In this document: piece after piece, positions 22,236-34,145 of the stretch
Position numbering within the stretch: position 1 is the first letter of the stretch
Layout of the letters: each line of letters begins with the position of its first letter
Source of the DNA: Ipomoea triloba
Lineage: Eukaryota > Streptophyta > Magnoliopsida > Solanales > Convolvulaceae
Length of the DNA: 64,000 nucleotides
Reading direction: 5' to 3'
Assembly: GCF_003576645.1 (NCBI RefSeq)
Contig: NC_044917.1
Coordinates: 5,005,066-5,069,065 of the forward strand
Program-made: the position numbers and the translations under genes
Notes under the pieces: generated by a model
Database searches by the model: none
What the model saw: the letters and a program-made list of their open reading frames with translations, nothing else
Told to the model about the DNA's origin: nothing

Positions 22236-22930
22236 TTGAATGATTGTAATACTTTACGTTGTATACACCCCTATGGGCCACACTACACTTGTAGTCACCT
22301 TTTTCTCTTCTTATGTGTGGTTTACAAACTAGTACAGAGTACATAAGAGTGAGAAAAGTTTTCATATCACCAAAAAAAATAAAAAATTCCGTTCTTAATT
22401 CGCATTTATTGAACATGTTCAGATTAATCTAAGAAAGAGTGGGCCTTTTTTATTCATTTTCTCCATCTAATAAAATACAGACATGCGACAATATCATTTT
22501 TCTTTCCAGTTTGGTAAGCATATGGACTTATGATAAGTGTCTATAGTATAATAACTTTAATTGTAATAATTGACTATAAGAGGGGGTGAAAAAGCTGTTA
22601 TCATTGCTAGATTATATATTCTCACATGGACGAAGAGATGCATATATAATAAGATTATATAGTCCATATACAACCCCCATGGATGAACAATGTTCTTGCG
22701 CATGCATGCATAAACAAGAACAAGGCAAAAATCTGGAGAAAAAAAAAAAAAAACTGCAGCAGCTCATGCAGATACGATGAAATGGATCGATACATATATA
22801 GATGTCGAATCCTACGTTTTCATCTAATTAAAGTTCACGAAATGTCGTCAAATTGAAAGGGCTTTTATGATTCTCTGGCCGGAAAACCCTTAAAAAAAAC
22901 AGCCTCCAGCACCGTGCTCCGGCCGGTTAA
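22236..22930. other. Intergenic, 3' side of GLK
   Basis: AT-rich, ending in the probable GLK 3' UTR. No coding sequence or clear repeat. Confidence 0.4.
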
Positions 22931-25646
22931 TTAAGCGCAACTCGGCGGCACTTTGGATATCCCTTGACGCTGCAACTCCACCATCACGGTGTCCGTGGAC
23001 GGAGGTTTCAGCCCTAGCGGAAGCGGCAGCCATGGCTTCGATAAAACATCTCCTATAGCCGCGTCTATACTCTCCTTCGACTGATACAAATTTAAAGTTC
23101 GTTACTTCTCAGAACAAATGTAACTGAAACCAATCTAGTCAAGTCTGGATTAGATTTTTTTTGGATAGTAAAGAATCACAAATAGTTAAACCAGTCTAGG
23201 TAACCTATAACTAACAAACTCAAATCAAGATGGCTATGATTCTAATTCGTGACTTTGTGGTTACATGTGATTCAAGTGAAAAGAATATGTTTAAGTGCTT
23301 GTTAGGGTGCCAAGGCCCAATGTATACTATTAAACATGGTTGAAAAAATCGCTAGGCATTCCTGAGCCATCGTTTGGTGTACTTTTTATTTTTTTTAAAA
23401 ATTTGTTTAATTTTTTTAATTTTTAAGACTAGATAATTATAAATTATTTAATACTTTAATAGTTAATACTAAAATATTAAATATTAACCTAAAAAACATC
23501 AAGAGTTTAAACAATTTAGTATGTCGTTTTTAGTGAAATAACTCATTTAGAAAAAAAGACAACAATAGCTAATCTCCTAGGCGGTGCTTAGACGGCCTAG
23601 TCGGTCCCTACCCAGCTAGCCGTCTAGACTACCGATTATGGTGATACTCTAGGCGGACGGTCGGAGCCTAGGCGACAGATAAATCGGTGTCTGAACTTTT
23701 ACAACACTGCTATTAAGTAGTGGTAGTGAGTTTCTGCTTACCGGGTGAAAATCAAAAGGAGGTGTAGGGAGAGGTTGGGCAGCGGCGGTGGGGGCGGTCG
23801 GGACACCAATACCGGGGTCAAGTTTATACATGGCAGGTGGTGGGATTCCGGGTACAGGAGGAGCTGGAAATCTCTGCAACATCAATTATGATATACACAA
23901 ATAAGCCAAAATAACGACGTAGCACTGACAAATTAAATGAGGAATACATAGAATACAAGGATAGATAAAAACGTTAATTAAATAGAATAATGGTGGATTA
24001 GTTTAGTTAGTTACCGCTGGTGCTATAGGTGCCGGAAAGCAAGGAGTTGCAACCTACAACGTTAAAAATAAACATGTTTTCCGTTTAATTAGTCACATAA
24101 ATTTAAAGTATGTACAGTACATAATATCGTGCAGTGCTAAATATGTACCGTACTTACACGCTGATGGTGGGAGTGCCAAAAAGAAGGGTCAGTTAACGGC
24201 GGCGGAGGAGGAGGGGCCGCCGGCGTCCACGCCGCCGCCGGGGGAGACGTTGAAGCCGCTAGCTGATGATGCTTAGGCCACATGTGCATCAAGGATTGGT
24301 CGACAGATGGATGCCCCCACACGTGTAAAGGTCTGAAATGTGGCATGGGAGGAGGAAACCCCATGGTGGGTGCCAGCCAAGGGCTCATCTCTCTCTTCCC
24401 TCCCCCTCCTCCGCCGCCCCCCGCCGCAGCCCCACCGTACATTTGCCGCCTCTGGCTCCAGTTCGCCGCCTCCGCTTCCCTCGCCAGTAAATGTTTCCGG
24501 TGAGATCTATATTTCTGCACATCACATACATATAAGTAATTAAGTCCTGCCCGTCAGCCTGAACAGCCCAGATAGTTACAAGGGTGAAGTTTGGGAGGAA
24601 AGTAATTAAGTCCTAAACATTGTGCCCAAAATCATTTCATTTCCATGCTGGACTAGGCAAAAAATTTAAGTGGATCCACTTTTCTCTTTAGAGAAAGGAG
24701 AATATACCAGTAGGGAGTGACAACAAAAGAAAGAAACAAATTAAAGCTAGCATGGTAACTTAGTCCATTAACAAGAACAGAAAAACTACTGTTTTGGCCA
24801 TGAATTAATGAAAGAATATTAATTTAATTTAAAAGAGGTGAAATATAATGGTATGCTAATTACTTGAAGATGACTGGCAATGTTATGACGAGTGAGACAA
24901 TCAATTCCCATAAGCTCCAAAATCCTTGAAGGGACTGCCTTATCCACACCCAATTGCTCCACTGCTTGTACAAATCTTCTGTGCAGCTCGGGAGTCCAAT
25001 CCACCTTCACGCAGTTCAAGATTATTATTATTATTATTGAATTCTTCAAACTTAGAAAACCTAATTTAAGAATGTTTTAAGAAAGAAAGATTACCTTAAC
25101 CTTCCGTTTTCCTTGCGGATTATTCTTGGATTGCGCCGAGGATTTCTTCCCTTTATTATTATCATAATTCTCTTTAGGCGACGGATTCGTATTTTCGTCG
25201 CGTTTGCTCAAAATTTCTTCCCCTTGATTCACGCTTGTGAGGCCGGACCCGAGGTCCGAACCCGAATTAGACGAACCCAAGTTATTCTCAGCTTCTTGCT
25301 TCGACGACAACGACGACGTTTTATCTTCTGCGCATGCCTGATTCTCGCTGCTTAACACGGAAGTAGCGGTGGCATTTGTGCTGGTGGTGGTGGCGTCGGA
25401 ATATTCCTCGCCGGCGCTGATTGAGAACTCCGCAAGAACCTCCGGGTCCATCTCCAAATCCGGCAGCACGTCGCCGTCGTGGATCCCCACGAAGAGGTCG
25501 TCGAAATCGATGCTGTCCAGCAAGTTCCCGCCGGTAAAGTCCGGGAAATCGTCGTGGCATCCCATCGGAAAACCCTCCATCTCGCCGCCACGCTCATCTT
25601 TCCCGGTCGTCGTCGTCGAGCTCCTCAAAGGCGACACAGCTAGCAT
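22931..25646 (-). CDS. GLK: GOLDEN2-LIKE (GLK) transcription factor
   Basis: GARP-family nuclear transcription factor that switches on chlorophyll synthesis and light-harvesting genes during chloroplast development. Exons are 25646-25095, 25004-24864, 24514-24158, 24053-24015, 23873-23742 and 23080-22931, giving 456 residues. The ATG at 25646 gives MLAVSPLR, the usual GLK start, though the frame is open further upstream to 25739. The acidic N-terminal region precedes the GARP DNA-binding domain at about 183-245: [19 protein letters not shown], then [20 protein letters not shown], then [17 protein letters not shown] proline-rich region follows. The C-terminal GCT box ([20 protein letters not shown] and onward to ISKVPPSCA) is complete. 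All GLK hallmarks are present; GLK1 versus GLK2 cannot be told. Intron 5 carries a repeat insertion. Confidence 0.95.
23570..23700. repeat. GC-rich CTAGGCGG repeat in GLK intron 5
   Basis: Within otherwise AT-rich intron 5 there is a block with repeated CCTAGGCGG and GGCCTAG/CGTCTAG variants in both orientations (23576-23676). It looks like the end of a dispersed transposon or retrotransposon, but I cannot assign a family. Confidence 0.4.
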
Positions 25647-26826
25647 TCCCAAAAAACAGAAAAACACTACAAAAAAAAACCTTAAACCCCTCGACGTAGT
25701 ATATGACTGTCCACGATCTCTATCTCCTTCACAACACAATTCAAGCTTATAACTACTCGTTATTCCTTATTTGCATGCCGCAGAAATTGTTAGGCAATTA
25801 AGCAAAAAAAAAATTCCAGCAATTCTTTCTTTCTTTCTTTCTTTTTTTGATGAAATAAAAAGGACTGAACAATATATAACAGAAGGGTGCTGAAAACAGT
25901 CGTTGTTTGGTCTGCTGGAGTGTGGAGAGAGAGAGGGAGGAGAGAGAGAGAAGAGAGAGAGAGGATTGACGAGCACCACAACTTGTGTAGAGACGCGTCT
26001 CTCAGATTTGTATTTTTCCATTTGGTTTGGCTTATTCTATAAAATATTTCACAATATTACTGGGGCTTGTGGATGCCCTTTTTTTGAAGTTTCAAAAAAT
26101 CTTTTACCACTTCTCGTGACCTGTTTTCTTTATTATTGCTATTATTTTGTTTTAAAGAATCATATATTTTATGTAGGTGCAACTGTGCAAGTTGACGTTG
26201 GAGAGCGACAGAGAGACACAACAAGGACTGGGGAACTGAATTGATATATCTAGCTTGGTACAGTAAAAGGAAAGGGATGTTATCACCATGCGCAATCTTA
26301 ATCCTGCTAATTCTAATTTTGGAAACCCTATTTCCTCATAGCTAACACTAGTTGTGTAAATTGCAGGACATTTCATTATATGTTGTCAATTGCAGCTAAG
26401 GGCATCTTATCATTGGTGTTATTTCGGAGTTTTTGAGAAGTTTTTTGTAAGTGTGACTTGCCGATTTATTTCAGGCATTTTTTGTATTTGCTCTGCCCTT
26501 TCTTTACATAAACTAAGTTTTTGCAGGAGATTTATTTCTTCTCATTTTGGCCTCCACATCAGTTCACTTTTACAACATCAAGTTTATATACGAACATAAA
26601 CCACAAAATATTTACTGGTGTGGATGCTCTAACAAGGGTACAGTTTGGACGACATTGTTTATATATATCACTACTTGTAGAGTTGTATGTGTATGATGAA
26701 CCGCGCGATTAATGTGTTTGCTTCCTATTTGCAATTGATGTGCATATAGACTTTTGTAACTCTTTTCTTTGTGTGTTGGAGTATATACGGGTGTGGTTCA
26801 ATTGATGTTGGTTGCTATTAAGAACA
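25647..26826. other. GLK 5' region with GA and TTTC tracts
   Basis: Upstream of GLK (minus strand) are a TTTC-type run (about 25825-25848) and a purine tract of GAGA repeats at about 25924-25965 on the plus strand, which is a CT tract in GLK orientation. Pyrimidine tracts of this kind are common in plant 5' UTRs and core promoters; a regulatory role here is inference. The rest is unremarkable. Confidence 0.45.
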
Positions 26827-27135
26827 ATATAAGAAAATAAAATTATGCATTTACTACGGGCTATAATTGTGGATCAAATGGTACGATATAAAAGCATAAT
26901 TCTGACCATTGGTATTAAACACATGTTTTCTTTTTCTTTTTTGTTAAAAAAAGTCGTTTTTACATTTTGTAGCAAAACAAGTCACAGGCTCGAGTCTGTC
27001 GCAAAAGGTCTTTTTAATGCGATTTCCCTCTTATATGTGGAGTTGCGGACTACTTACACAAAAATAAGATCTACCCGATACACATCATCAAATAGTAAAT
27101 GTGAGTTCCCGTCACCCAAAAGAAAAAGTTATAAG
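26827..27135 (+). mobile_element. Possible SINE-like element
   Basis: Contains GGCTCGAGTCTG (about 26986), resembling a tRNA B box, and ends in GAGTTCCCGTCACCCAAAAG followed by A-rich sequence. That end resembles the SINE in the aminotransferase intron. Its first part, AGAAAATAAAATTATGCATTTACTACGGG, has a relative near 31867. No target duplication was identified, so the call is tentative. Confidence 0.35.
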
Positions 27136-28851
27136 ATTCATTCATTCATCAATCATAACAAGGTAACAAGCAATCAAGCATAAACATAGTATTCCGGATT
27201 GCCGAATTGGTACTAAAATAATTCCGTCTCAAGCGCAAAATTTTAACAAATTAAATTGCCAAAAACCTTATAATTTAGTGACGCAAACAAGATTTCGAGA
27301 TTATTTCACATTGCATTATATATTAAAAATTATAATTATTTAATTTTCTAATTAATTGCTTTTCGAATGATTGGAAAATGGCAATAATGCATTATGCAAC
27401 GGTGGAAGTCGTTTTTATGTTTAGAAAATTCATGAAAATTTTTTTTTTGTTTTGATGGAATTTTTTTTTTAAATCGTTCGATATTTTTATTTGCAATTTT
27501 TCAATTAACAGAACAGTTGAATTTTATAAGAAAACTACTGTGTTTTTTTCAAGTACTAAACATGATTTGGAGTATATTTATGAGGCTTAAGATTCCAATA
27601 TTAAATTCCACGGTCGTGATCAACTTATAAGGCATCCACATCCGTCCCTTTCTATTTCTTTCTGTCCTTTTCTTAATATTATCATGTCATTTTCGATTGT
27701 GTGAAGAAGCGAATTACTGCTTTAATTTATTTTCACATTTACATAACTAGTCGTCCCAAGGAAAAATGGAAAAGGCTTGATACAAATTTACTTTTTGGGT
27801 ATATTTAAAGAGACAAATTAAGGGGTCTTTTTTTTTTTATTAGTACTACTGACAAATTAAGGCGTCTCATAAGGAATTAAGTCAGTAATAAGAGATTCAA
27901 GTAAGGAAAATATAACGGGAAGCGGATTCTTGGCGAAAGCTTCATTGCTATGCGATAGGGGTGTAAGAGAATTCTTTTCTACTTGCGTATAAGTATCGCC
28001 ACATTTCAATGACATGATGTTAAGTTGTACTTGACCTTTTAAACTTCCACCCAATAATTATTCCGACACTTTCTCTGATACTAATTGTCATCAAGCACTT
28101 ACCACTCTGCCGAGAGGCAAAAGCTATAGCAAGTAGAGAATGCGTAATTTTATTTCTTTTACTTGCCTGTAGTAGTCATCATCACATTTCAATGGCAGGA
28201 TGTTGGAATCAGTACTCCAAACCTCCATATATAAAGAAATAAAATAAAATATATAATTAAGAAACTAATTAAATATGATACATATATATAATAAGCTAAC
28301 ATAAAATATATATTTTCTAATAATTAGAATTAAAAAGAAAAAAAATAGTAAGTATGCTTGGAAATCTTAGAAAACCTAAAACTTGGGAGGGAATCATATT
28401 CCATTCGATCAAAATCTAATGTGGAGCGTGTGTTGCATTACTTATAAAATGTTGTACTCTTTAGGTTATCCTCAATAGTTGTATGTTTTTGAGGAGTTTT
28501 TCCGGGTGTAATTAGGAAAGAAAAAAATTGGGAGGGAAGGAAAAAAGAAAAAGAAAAACGAAATAAAATCATAAACCAAAAAAAAAAAAATTTTTAAATA
28601 TGCTTAACGCGCACCACGGGCGCGTGCACCCGTTGGGCGCACAGTTTGCGCGCAACGCGCGAATACAGAGCACATCAATGTCAGCGTGTGACCCAAATTT
28701 CTATGCAAAATCTCCATTTTACTACAAGAATCTGAAACCTTCTCTCACCTCACCCTCTCTCCTTCAACTAAGTCATCACGCAAAAAATTACTAGAGAGCT
28801 GGCCTTATAATTACTACTCTTTATTAGTCGCTACATAACGTGTCATTTTTA
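27136..28851. other. Intergenic region with diverged duplicated segments
   Basis: AT-rich. Two diverged direct repeats lie about 180 bp apart: CACATTTCAATGACATGATGTT (about 28000) and CACATTTCAATGGCAGGATGTT (about 28184), each preceded by a TTTTACTTGC-like stretch. A short CG-dense block at about 28598-28665 contains several overlapping GCGCGC-type motifs. No gene recognised. Confidence 0.4.
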
Positions 28852-29038
28852 TTGGATATATGCAAATTATTTATTAACTCAGGGTGATGTAAGCCAATTC
28901 ACCAATAATCATTTATTGGATATATGCAAATTATTTATTAACTCAAGGTGATGTAAGCCAATTCACCAATAATCATTTATTGGATATATGCAAATTATTT
29001 ATTAACTCAGGGTGATGTATGCCAATTCACCAATAATC
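28852..29038. repeat. 64-bp tandem repeat, about 2.9 copies
   Basis: Three units start TTGGATATATGCAAATTATT at 28852, 28916 and 28980, an exact 64-bp period. The units differ only at a few bases (CAGGG versus CAAGG, and TAAGCC versus TATGCC). Near identity indicates a recent minisatellite-type expansion. Confidence 0.93.
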
Positions 29039-29674
29039 CTTGAAAATAAAGAATTTTCCTTTTAAAAAGAAAATCAAAATGATTAACAAGAAATGGTAAT
29101 TGTAAGGGCCATAAACAATTTTCATCATATTATTACGTGTAATTGTGTATTTAGAACAATTAATAGGTTACCATGACAATGTGTTAAGTTGCCTTGTTGA
29201 TGTGTCCTTCAAATTTTCAAAATTGAAGTTTTTATTTAATTCTTATCTCTGATCGTAGAAAAGAATAAAAAGTGTAAAAATAAAATAAAATAAAATACAA
29301 AAACATGAAAGTGAAAGAATGTCTATGACACAAATATCTACATCAATTAAATTAAAAATAAGAATTAAACTTTTCAAATTTGAATGACACATCAACTGGG
29401 CAACTTAGCACATTAATATGGTAATTAACCTGCTAATCATCCCAACTCCATAATTTTGGACACTACAATAATCTACTTACATGCTATTATAATTTAATGA
29501 TTTAATAGCATTATAAAAATCCATCCAACTCTTATTCTTTTTTTTTTTTTTATAATCATATATAATAATTGAGTCAAGCTGAGCCAATCTTGACCCAACA
29601 TTGTAGCCTATATATATAAGCTTAGGCTCGGGTGCAGAAAATTTTAAGGGAATTAGTTTAAGGGAATTTTTTTT
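29039..29674. other. AT-rich intergenic spacer
   Basis: No coding sequence, RNA gene or recognisable element seen. Two partly inverted stretches (about 29190-29235 and 29350-29400, TCAAATTTTC/TTTCAAATTTGA with ACACATCAAC) suggest an old foldback repeat. Confidence 0.35.
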
Positions 29675-30325
29675 TTCTCTTTTTACAAAAATCAGCACGT
29701 CATGGTTCAGCCGCAGTATATAAATACATAGGGCAATTAATGTAAAAAGTGACAACATTATTGGGGAGTCCATGCATGTATGGGTATATATAGATGATAT
29801 GTAGTCCACATCAAATAATAAACCCTAACTAATGCATGAGAAAAACTGACGCTGTAGTGTATGTTTTGATCCACACAAAAACATACACACACAAATATAT
29901 CTCCCACCACAATTTATAACACCCACATATCTAAGATTTTCCATTGCAAAAATTTTGTCTCATGCTTTAACCGACAACATTCTACCTTAGTCTTCTTTNT
30001 TTCTCTTTTTACAAAAATCAGCACGTCATGGTTCAGCCGCAGTATATAAATACATAGGGCAATTAATGTAAAAAGTGACAACATTATTGGGGAGTCCATG
30101 CATGTATGGGTATATATAGATGATATGTAGTCCACATCAAATAATAAACCCTAACTAATGCATGAGAAAAACTGACGCTGTAGTGTATGTTTTGATCCAC
30201 ACAAAAACATACACACACAAATATATCTCCCACCACAATTTATAACACCCACATATCTAAGATTTTCCATTGCAAAAATTTTGTCTCATGCTTTAACCGA
30301 CAACATTCTACCTTAGTCTTCTTTC
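29675..30325. repeat. Identical 325-bp direct duplication around a single N
   Basis: The block beginning TTCTCTTTTTACAAAAATCA at 29675 and ending CTTAGTCTTCTTT at about 29998 is repeated without any difference I can see from 30001 to about 30324. The only base between the copies is the ambiguous base at 29999 and one T. Perfect identity with an N at the join is the pattern left when overlapping contig ends are abutted without merging, so this is more likely an assembly artefact than a biological tandem duplication. Confidence 0.9.
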
Positions 30326-30384
30326 AGCCACTTTTTTTTTTTTTTTTAATCTTTATATTTATATATATAGAGAGAGGGGGTGAT

Positions 30385-30690
30385 ATTCCTATGAGAATTA
30401 ACCTCCCCATGACTCCATGAGATCATAACCAATCTCATCCATTAAAAAAATAAATTTATGGATGAGATTAATTGAGGATTAAAAATGTACGTGTGCATAT
30501 TATACATTATGATGTATGTATATTAAGCATGTGCCGCGTGCAACATAGGGACATGATTAATATGCTCACATCATAATGCCTAATATGTACACGCGTATTT
30601 TTAATTTTTCAATTAATTTCATCTATAGATCTATTTTTTTAATGGATGAGATTGGTTCTCATGAACTCATGAGGAGGTAGGTTCCGATAT
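30385..30690. mobile_element. Foldback MITE
   Basis: The two halves are near-complete inverted repeats of about 130-150 bp around a centre near 30535. The left arm contains CCAATCTCATCCATTAAAAA, then TGGATGAGATTAATTGA; the right arm read on the other strand contains CCAATCTCATCCATTAAAAA, then AGATGAAATTAATTGA. The outer ends (ATATTCCTATGAGAATTAACC and inverted ATCGGAACCTACC) match less well. No coding capacity. If transcribed it would form one long hairpin. Ends are approximate. Confidence 0.75.
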
Positions 30691-30693
30691 GAT

Positions 30694-30820
<127 letters not shown>

Positions 30821-31500
30821 NNNNNNNNNNNNNNNNNNNNNNNNNNNNNNNNNNNNNNNNNNNNNNNNNNNNNNNNNNNNNNNNNNNNNNNNNNNNNNNN
30901 NNNNNNNNNNNNNNNNNNNNNNNNNNNNNNNNNNNNNNNNNNNNNNNNNNNNNNNNNNNNNNNNNNNNNNNNNNNNNNNNNNNNNNNNNNNNNNNNNNNN
31001 NNNNNNNNNNNNNNNNNNNNNNNNNNNNNNNNNNNNNNNNNNNNNNNNNNNNNNNNNNNNNNNNNNNNNNNNNNNNNNNNNNNNNNNNNNNNNNNNNNNN
31101 NNNNNNNNNNNNNNNNNNNNNNNNNNNNNNNNNNNNNNNNNNNNNNNNNNNNNNNNNNNNNNNNNNNNNNNNNNNNNNNNNNNNNNNNNNNNNNNNNNNN
31201 NNNNNNNNNNNNNNNNNNNNNNNNNNNNNNNNNNNNNNNNNNNNNNNNNNNNNNNNNNNNNNNNNNNNNNNNNNNNNNNNNNNNNNNNNNNNNNNNNNNN
31301 NNNNNNNNNNNNNNNNNNNNNNNNNNNNNNNNNNNNNNNNNNNNNNNNNNNNNNNNNNNNNNNNNNNNNNNNNNNNNNNNNNNNNNNNNNNNNNNNNNNN
31401 NNNNNNNNNNNNNNNNNNNNNNNNNNNNNNNNNNNNNNNNNNNNNNNNNNNNNNNNNNNNNNNNNNNNNNNNNNNNNNNNNNNNNNNNNNNNNNNNNNNN
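30821..31500. other. Assembly gap (680 N)
   Basis: Unresolved bases. The left flank is an AT microsatellite and the right flank is a run of 22 G (31501-31522), two sequence types that stop assembly. Reading frames drawn across this gap are meaningless. Confidence 0.99.
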
Positions 31501-31522
31501 GGGGGGGGGGGGGGGGGGGGGG
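31501..31522. repeat. Poly-G run of 22
   Basis: Homopolymer directly after the gap; length is likely unreliable. Confidence 0.9.
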
Positions 31523-33626
31523 AGTATGAGTATCAAGTTTTGACGATGAATTTAATGTGTGAAAATTTCTTTTGTACTGATTTCTAATAATGTTGGATAT
31601 ATTGTTTGGTAGTGACGAGAGGGTCAAATTTGTTTAGCATATATAATATATAAACATAAATGTGCAATCCCATGCTTAAACGTCATGGGTTTGAGGGCTT
31701 GGAATTTATAAAAAGTAATTGGCCCACACACGTGAGGGGTGTATTGATCATATATAAACAGAAATGTGCAATTTAACTACCAGCTTAGGTTTTTAATTGA
31801 GATGGAGCACGCGCTTCAATTAGCTAAGCATGTACTGCTATGACATTTGTTGCTACGCAAGTTTAAGAAAATAAAGTTACGCATTCGCTATTAGGTATAA
31901 CTTTTGACAGACTTGTAAGAGTTTTTTTTTTTTTTTTAACAATTTTAAAAACCTTTTAAAACAATAGAGTAATTGCACAATGGAAGTCTTAAGCTTTTGC
32001 CTTCAAACATTTTGTAGCAGTGAGATAAACATGTGTGTTTGTTAAGCTAAGCAAAAAATTAAAGAGATAATAGAAAAGAAACTGAGTCAGGAATTTTTAT
32101 AGTGGTTCAAGTTAATCATACTCAACTCTTCTCCTTTATTCACTAGTATCACCACAATGTAAGTGAAACTATAGCTTTTCAAGCTAGTTGCAAACCAAGC
32201 CAACCAGACAATCATTTTAATTGTTATATTGTAAATGACAATCATTCTAACGACTTTCTTCACTAAGTTGTGCGTTACTTGAATTTCTCCATAAAGGATC
32301 GTCCACCAAATCACCTTGAGGGGAGTTTGCCGGCCTTAGTCCTTAAGACAAGGAGCATTAGTCTGAAAGACTACAAGTACACACTCATATTTTTATGGAT
32401 GGGACAAAGCAACCTTTCAAATGTTTTCCAAATGTATTTTGAAAATCAATTGCTATTCAACTATTATTAACTATATATTTCACCATTTTTAAAGTAAAAA
32501 TGTTATTGATAAGTCAAAGTCGCTATAAATATAATAGAGAAGGATCAATAACAACACACAAATAAAGAAAAAACTTATCTCCCATGTATTGGTCTAGTAA
32601 ATGAGAAGTATCACTTAAAAATTTGGTTCCAGCGACAAGATGAATTTGTGCACAGAAGTATACAATTTTATTTACTACTAAAATAATTTCATCTAATTTA
32701 TTTATTGTTCATAATTGATCGAATCGGAAATATCAATAAGTAACTTCACAACGAATTAAATTTGAATTTATATTTTATATTCTTTAATTGATTGACAAAG
32801 TCAATTAAAAATGCCTTTCTTCTTTATTTGTTTTACAGTACAGTGCATGGACTTTTCAATATTCGGATGCCTCTGAAAGGTCAATTTAGGTCCCATTTAG
32901 CTTTGAAACTTTGATGTTAGAGTTGGCTCGCCAGACGACCTTTGGGCATCTAAACTCTTCAAGATGACTTTGCCTCGAGATCCTGTCTACTTTAGCTCTA
33001 ACACATTTCACAATTGGGGCATGCATCATCACATTTATCTACACTACATCCTAATAGCAACTATGTTTGAAAAGTGTAAATTGAGTGTAATTGTTGATAA
33101 GCTGAGTTATTAATATAATTAAAAACTTATATGATAAACTTTTGTAATTAAGAGTTCTTTAGAATAAAAAAAAATTTGTGGCAAGTATTTGCTTAAGTAT
33201 AAGTAAAATTTTATGGATATATGATTTGAGACGAATCTGAACTAGTGCTATAACGGTGAACTATTAGCTACTATATACAAATAAAGTAAAAAAGTGTAAA
33301 TACGTATACTTATGAATTAAAAATATAACACATTTATACCGTTATCTATAAAAAAAAAAAATTGTCAAAAAGACAAAAGACGTGTACCAAATGTTACAAT
33401 AAGAAATACTTAAAAAGACCAAATATAAAAGTGATCTAATAGTCCTAGAATAAAAAGCTTATGTGTGTGTACCCTTTTACATACCACATCCAATATCTTT
33501 ATCAGCTTGAGACTAATACAAATTCGGTTTAAATTTCACATTTGCACCTATAAAATTTATCACCTAATTCAAGTTAGTTGTTGGATTAACCGTAAAATAT
33601 TTGGTTTCAGAAAGTCAAAATAGTGG
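31523..33626. other. Intergenic region with repeat fragments
   Basis: Two short related fragments, CATATATAATATATAAACATA near 31638 and CATATATAAACAGAAATGTGC near 31750, match the repeat in intron 1 of the second aminotransferase gene (about 10036-10110). The remainder is AT-rich with no gene seen. Confidence 0.4.
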
Positions 33627-34145
33627 AGGAGACTGGCAATTGTTATACAGTGTACCATGGACTACATAGTGCTATGTGGACCATGATCGTCAAATGAAAC
33701 TATAGTACAATTAAAATGATAATTTAGTTTGCAATAATGAAACTAGTGTGTGTAAAATAGTATAATTAAAATGATATTTTAGTATTGATATAATGAAACT
33801 AGTGTGTGTGCAAAATTAAACTAAAATCCAGAGCCCATGCAATACCATATATTGTCAAATGAACCTAAAGTATAATTAAAATAATACTTCAACATTACTA
33901 TAATTAAACTAGTGTGTGTTAAAAATGAAATTAAAAAATAAAACTCATGCAATAAATAATGTATATTGTTAAATGAAACTGTAGTATAATACTTCAATAT
34001 TTATGTAGTAAAACTAATGTATGTAGAAAATAAAATTTAAAAACAGAACAATATTATCAATTTCTATGAAATTGAAGTGTAATTGAAATAATACTTATTT
34101 CATTATCCATTGTTACATGAACCATGTTCCATAGTAAAATTAGCC
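33627..34145. repeat. Degenerate tandem-repeat element (array 1)
   Basis: Starts with CAATTGTTATACAGTGTACC and continues with imperfect repeats of roughly 113 bp marked by TCAAATGAAACT/GTTAAATGAAACTG and AAACTAGTGTGTGT. The right end read inverted (TTTACTATGGAACATGGTTC) resembles the left end, so the array may be the inside of a MITE with weak terminal inverted repeats. It is related to the array at 57107. Confidence 0.6.

Noticed and set aside
25647..25739. N-terminal extension of GLK from an upstream ATG
   Set aside because: The frame is open, but GLK proteins start at MLAVSPL and the extra residues (a Phe-rich run) have no family counterpart.
25321..25752. Open frames overlapping GLK exon 1 in other frames and strand
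   Set aside because: Low-complexity Arg/Ser/Thr-rich shadows without a family match; GLK itself is unambiguous.
28598..28665. CpG island or promoter
   Set aside because: The CG-dense block is only about 65 bp and no gene starts nearby.
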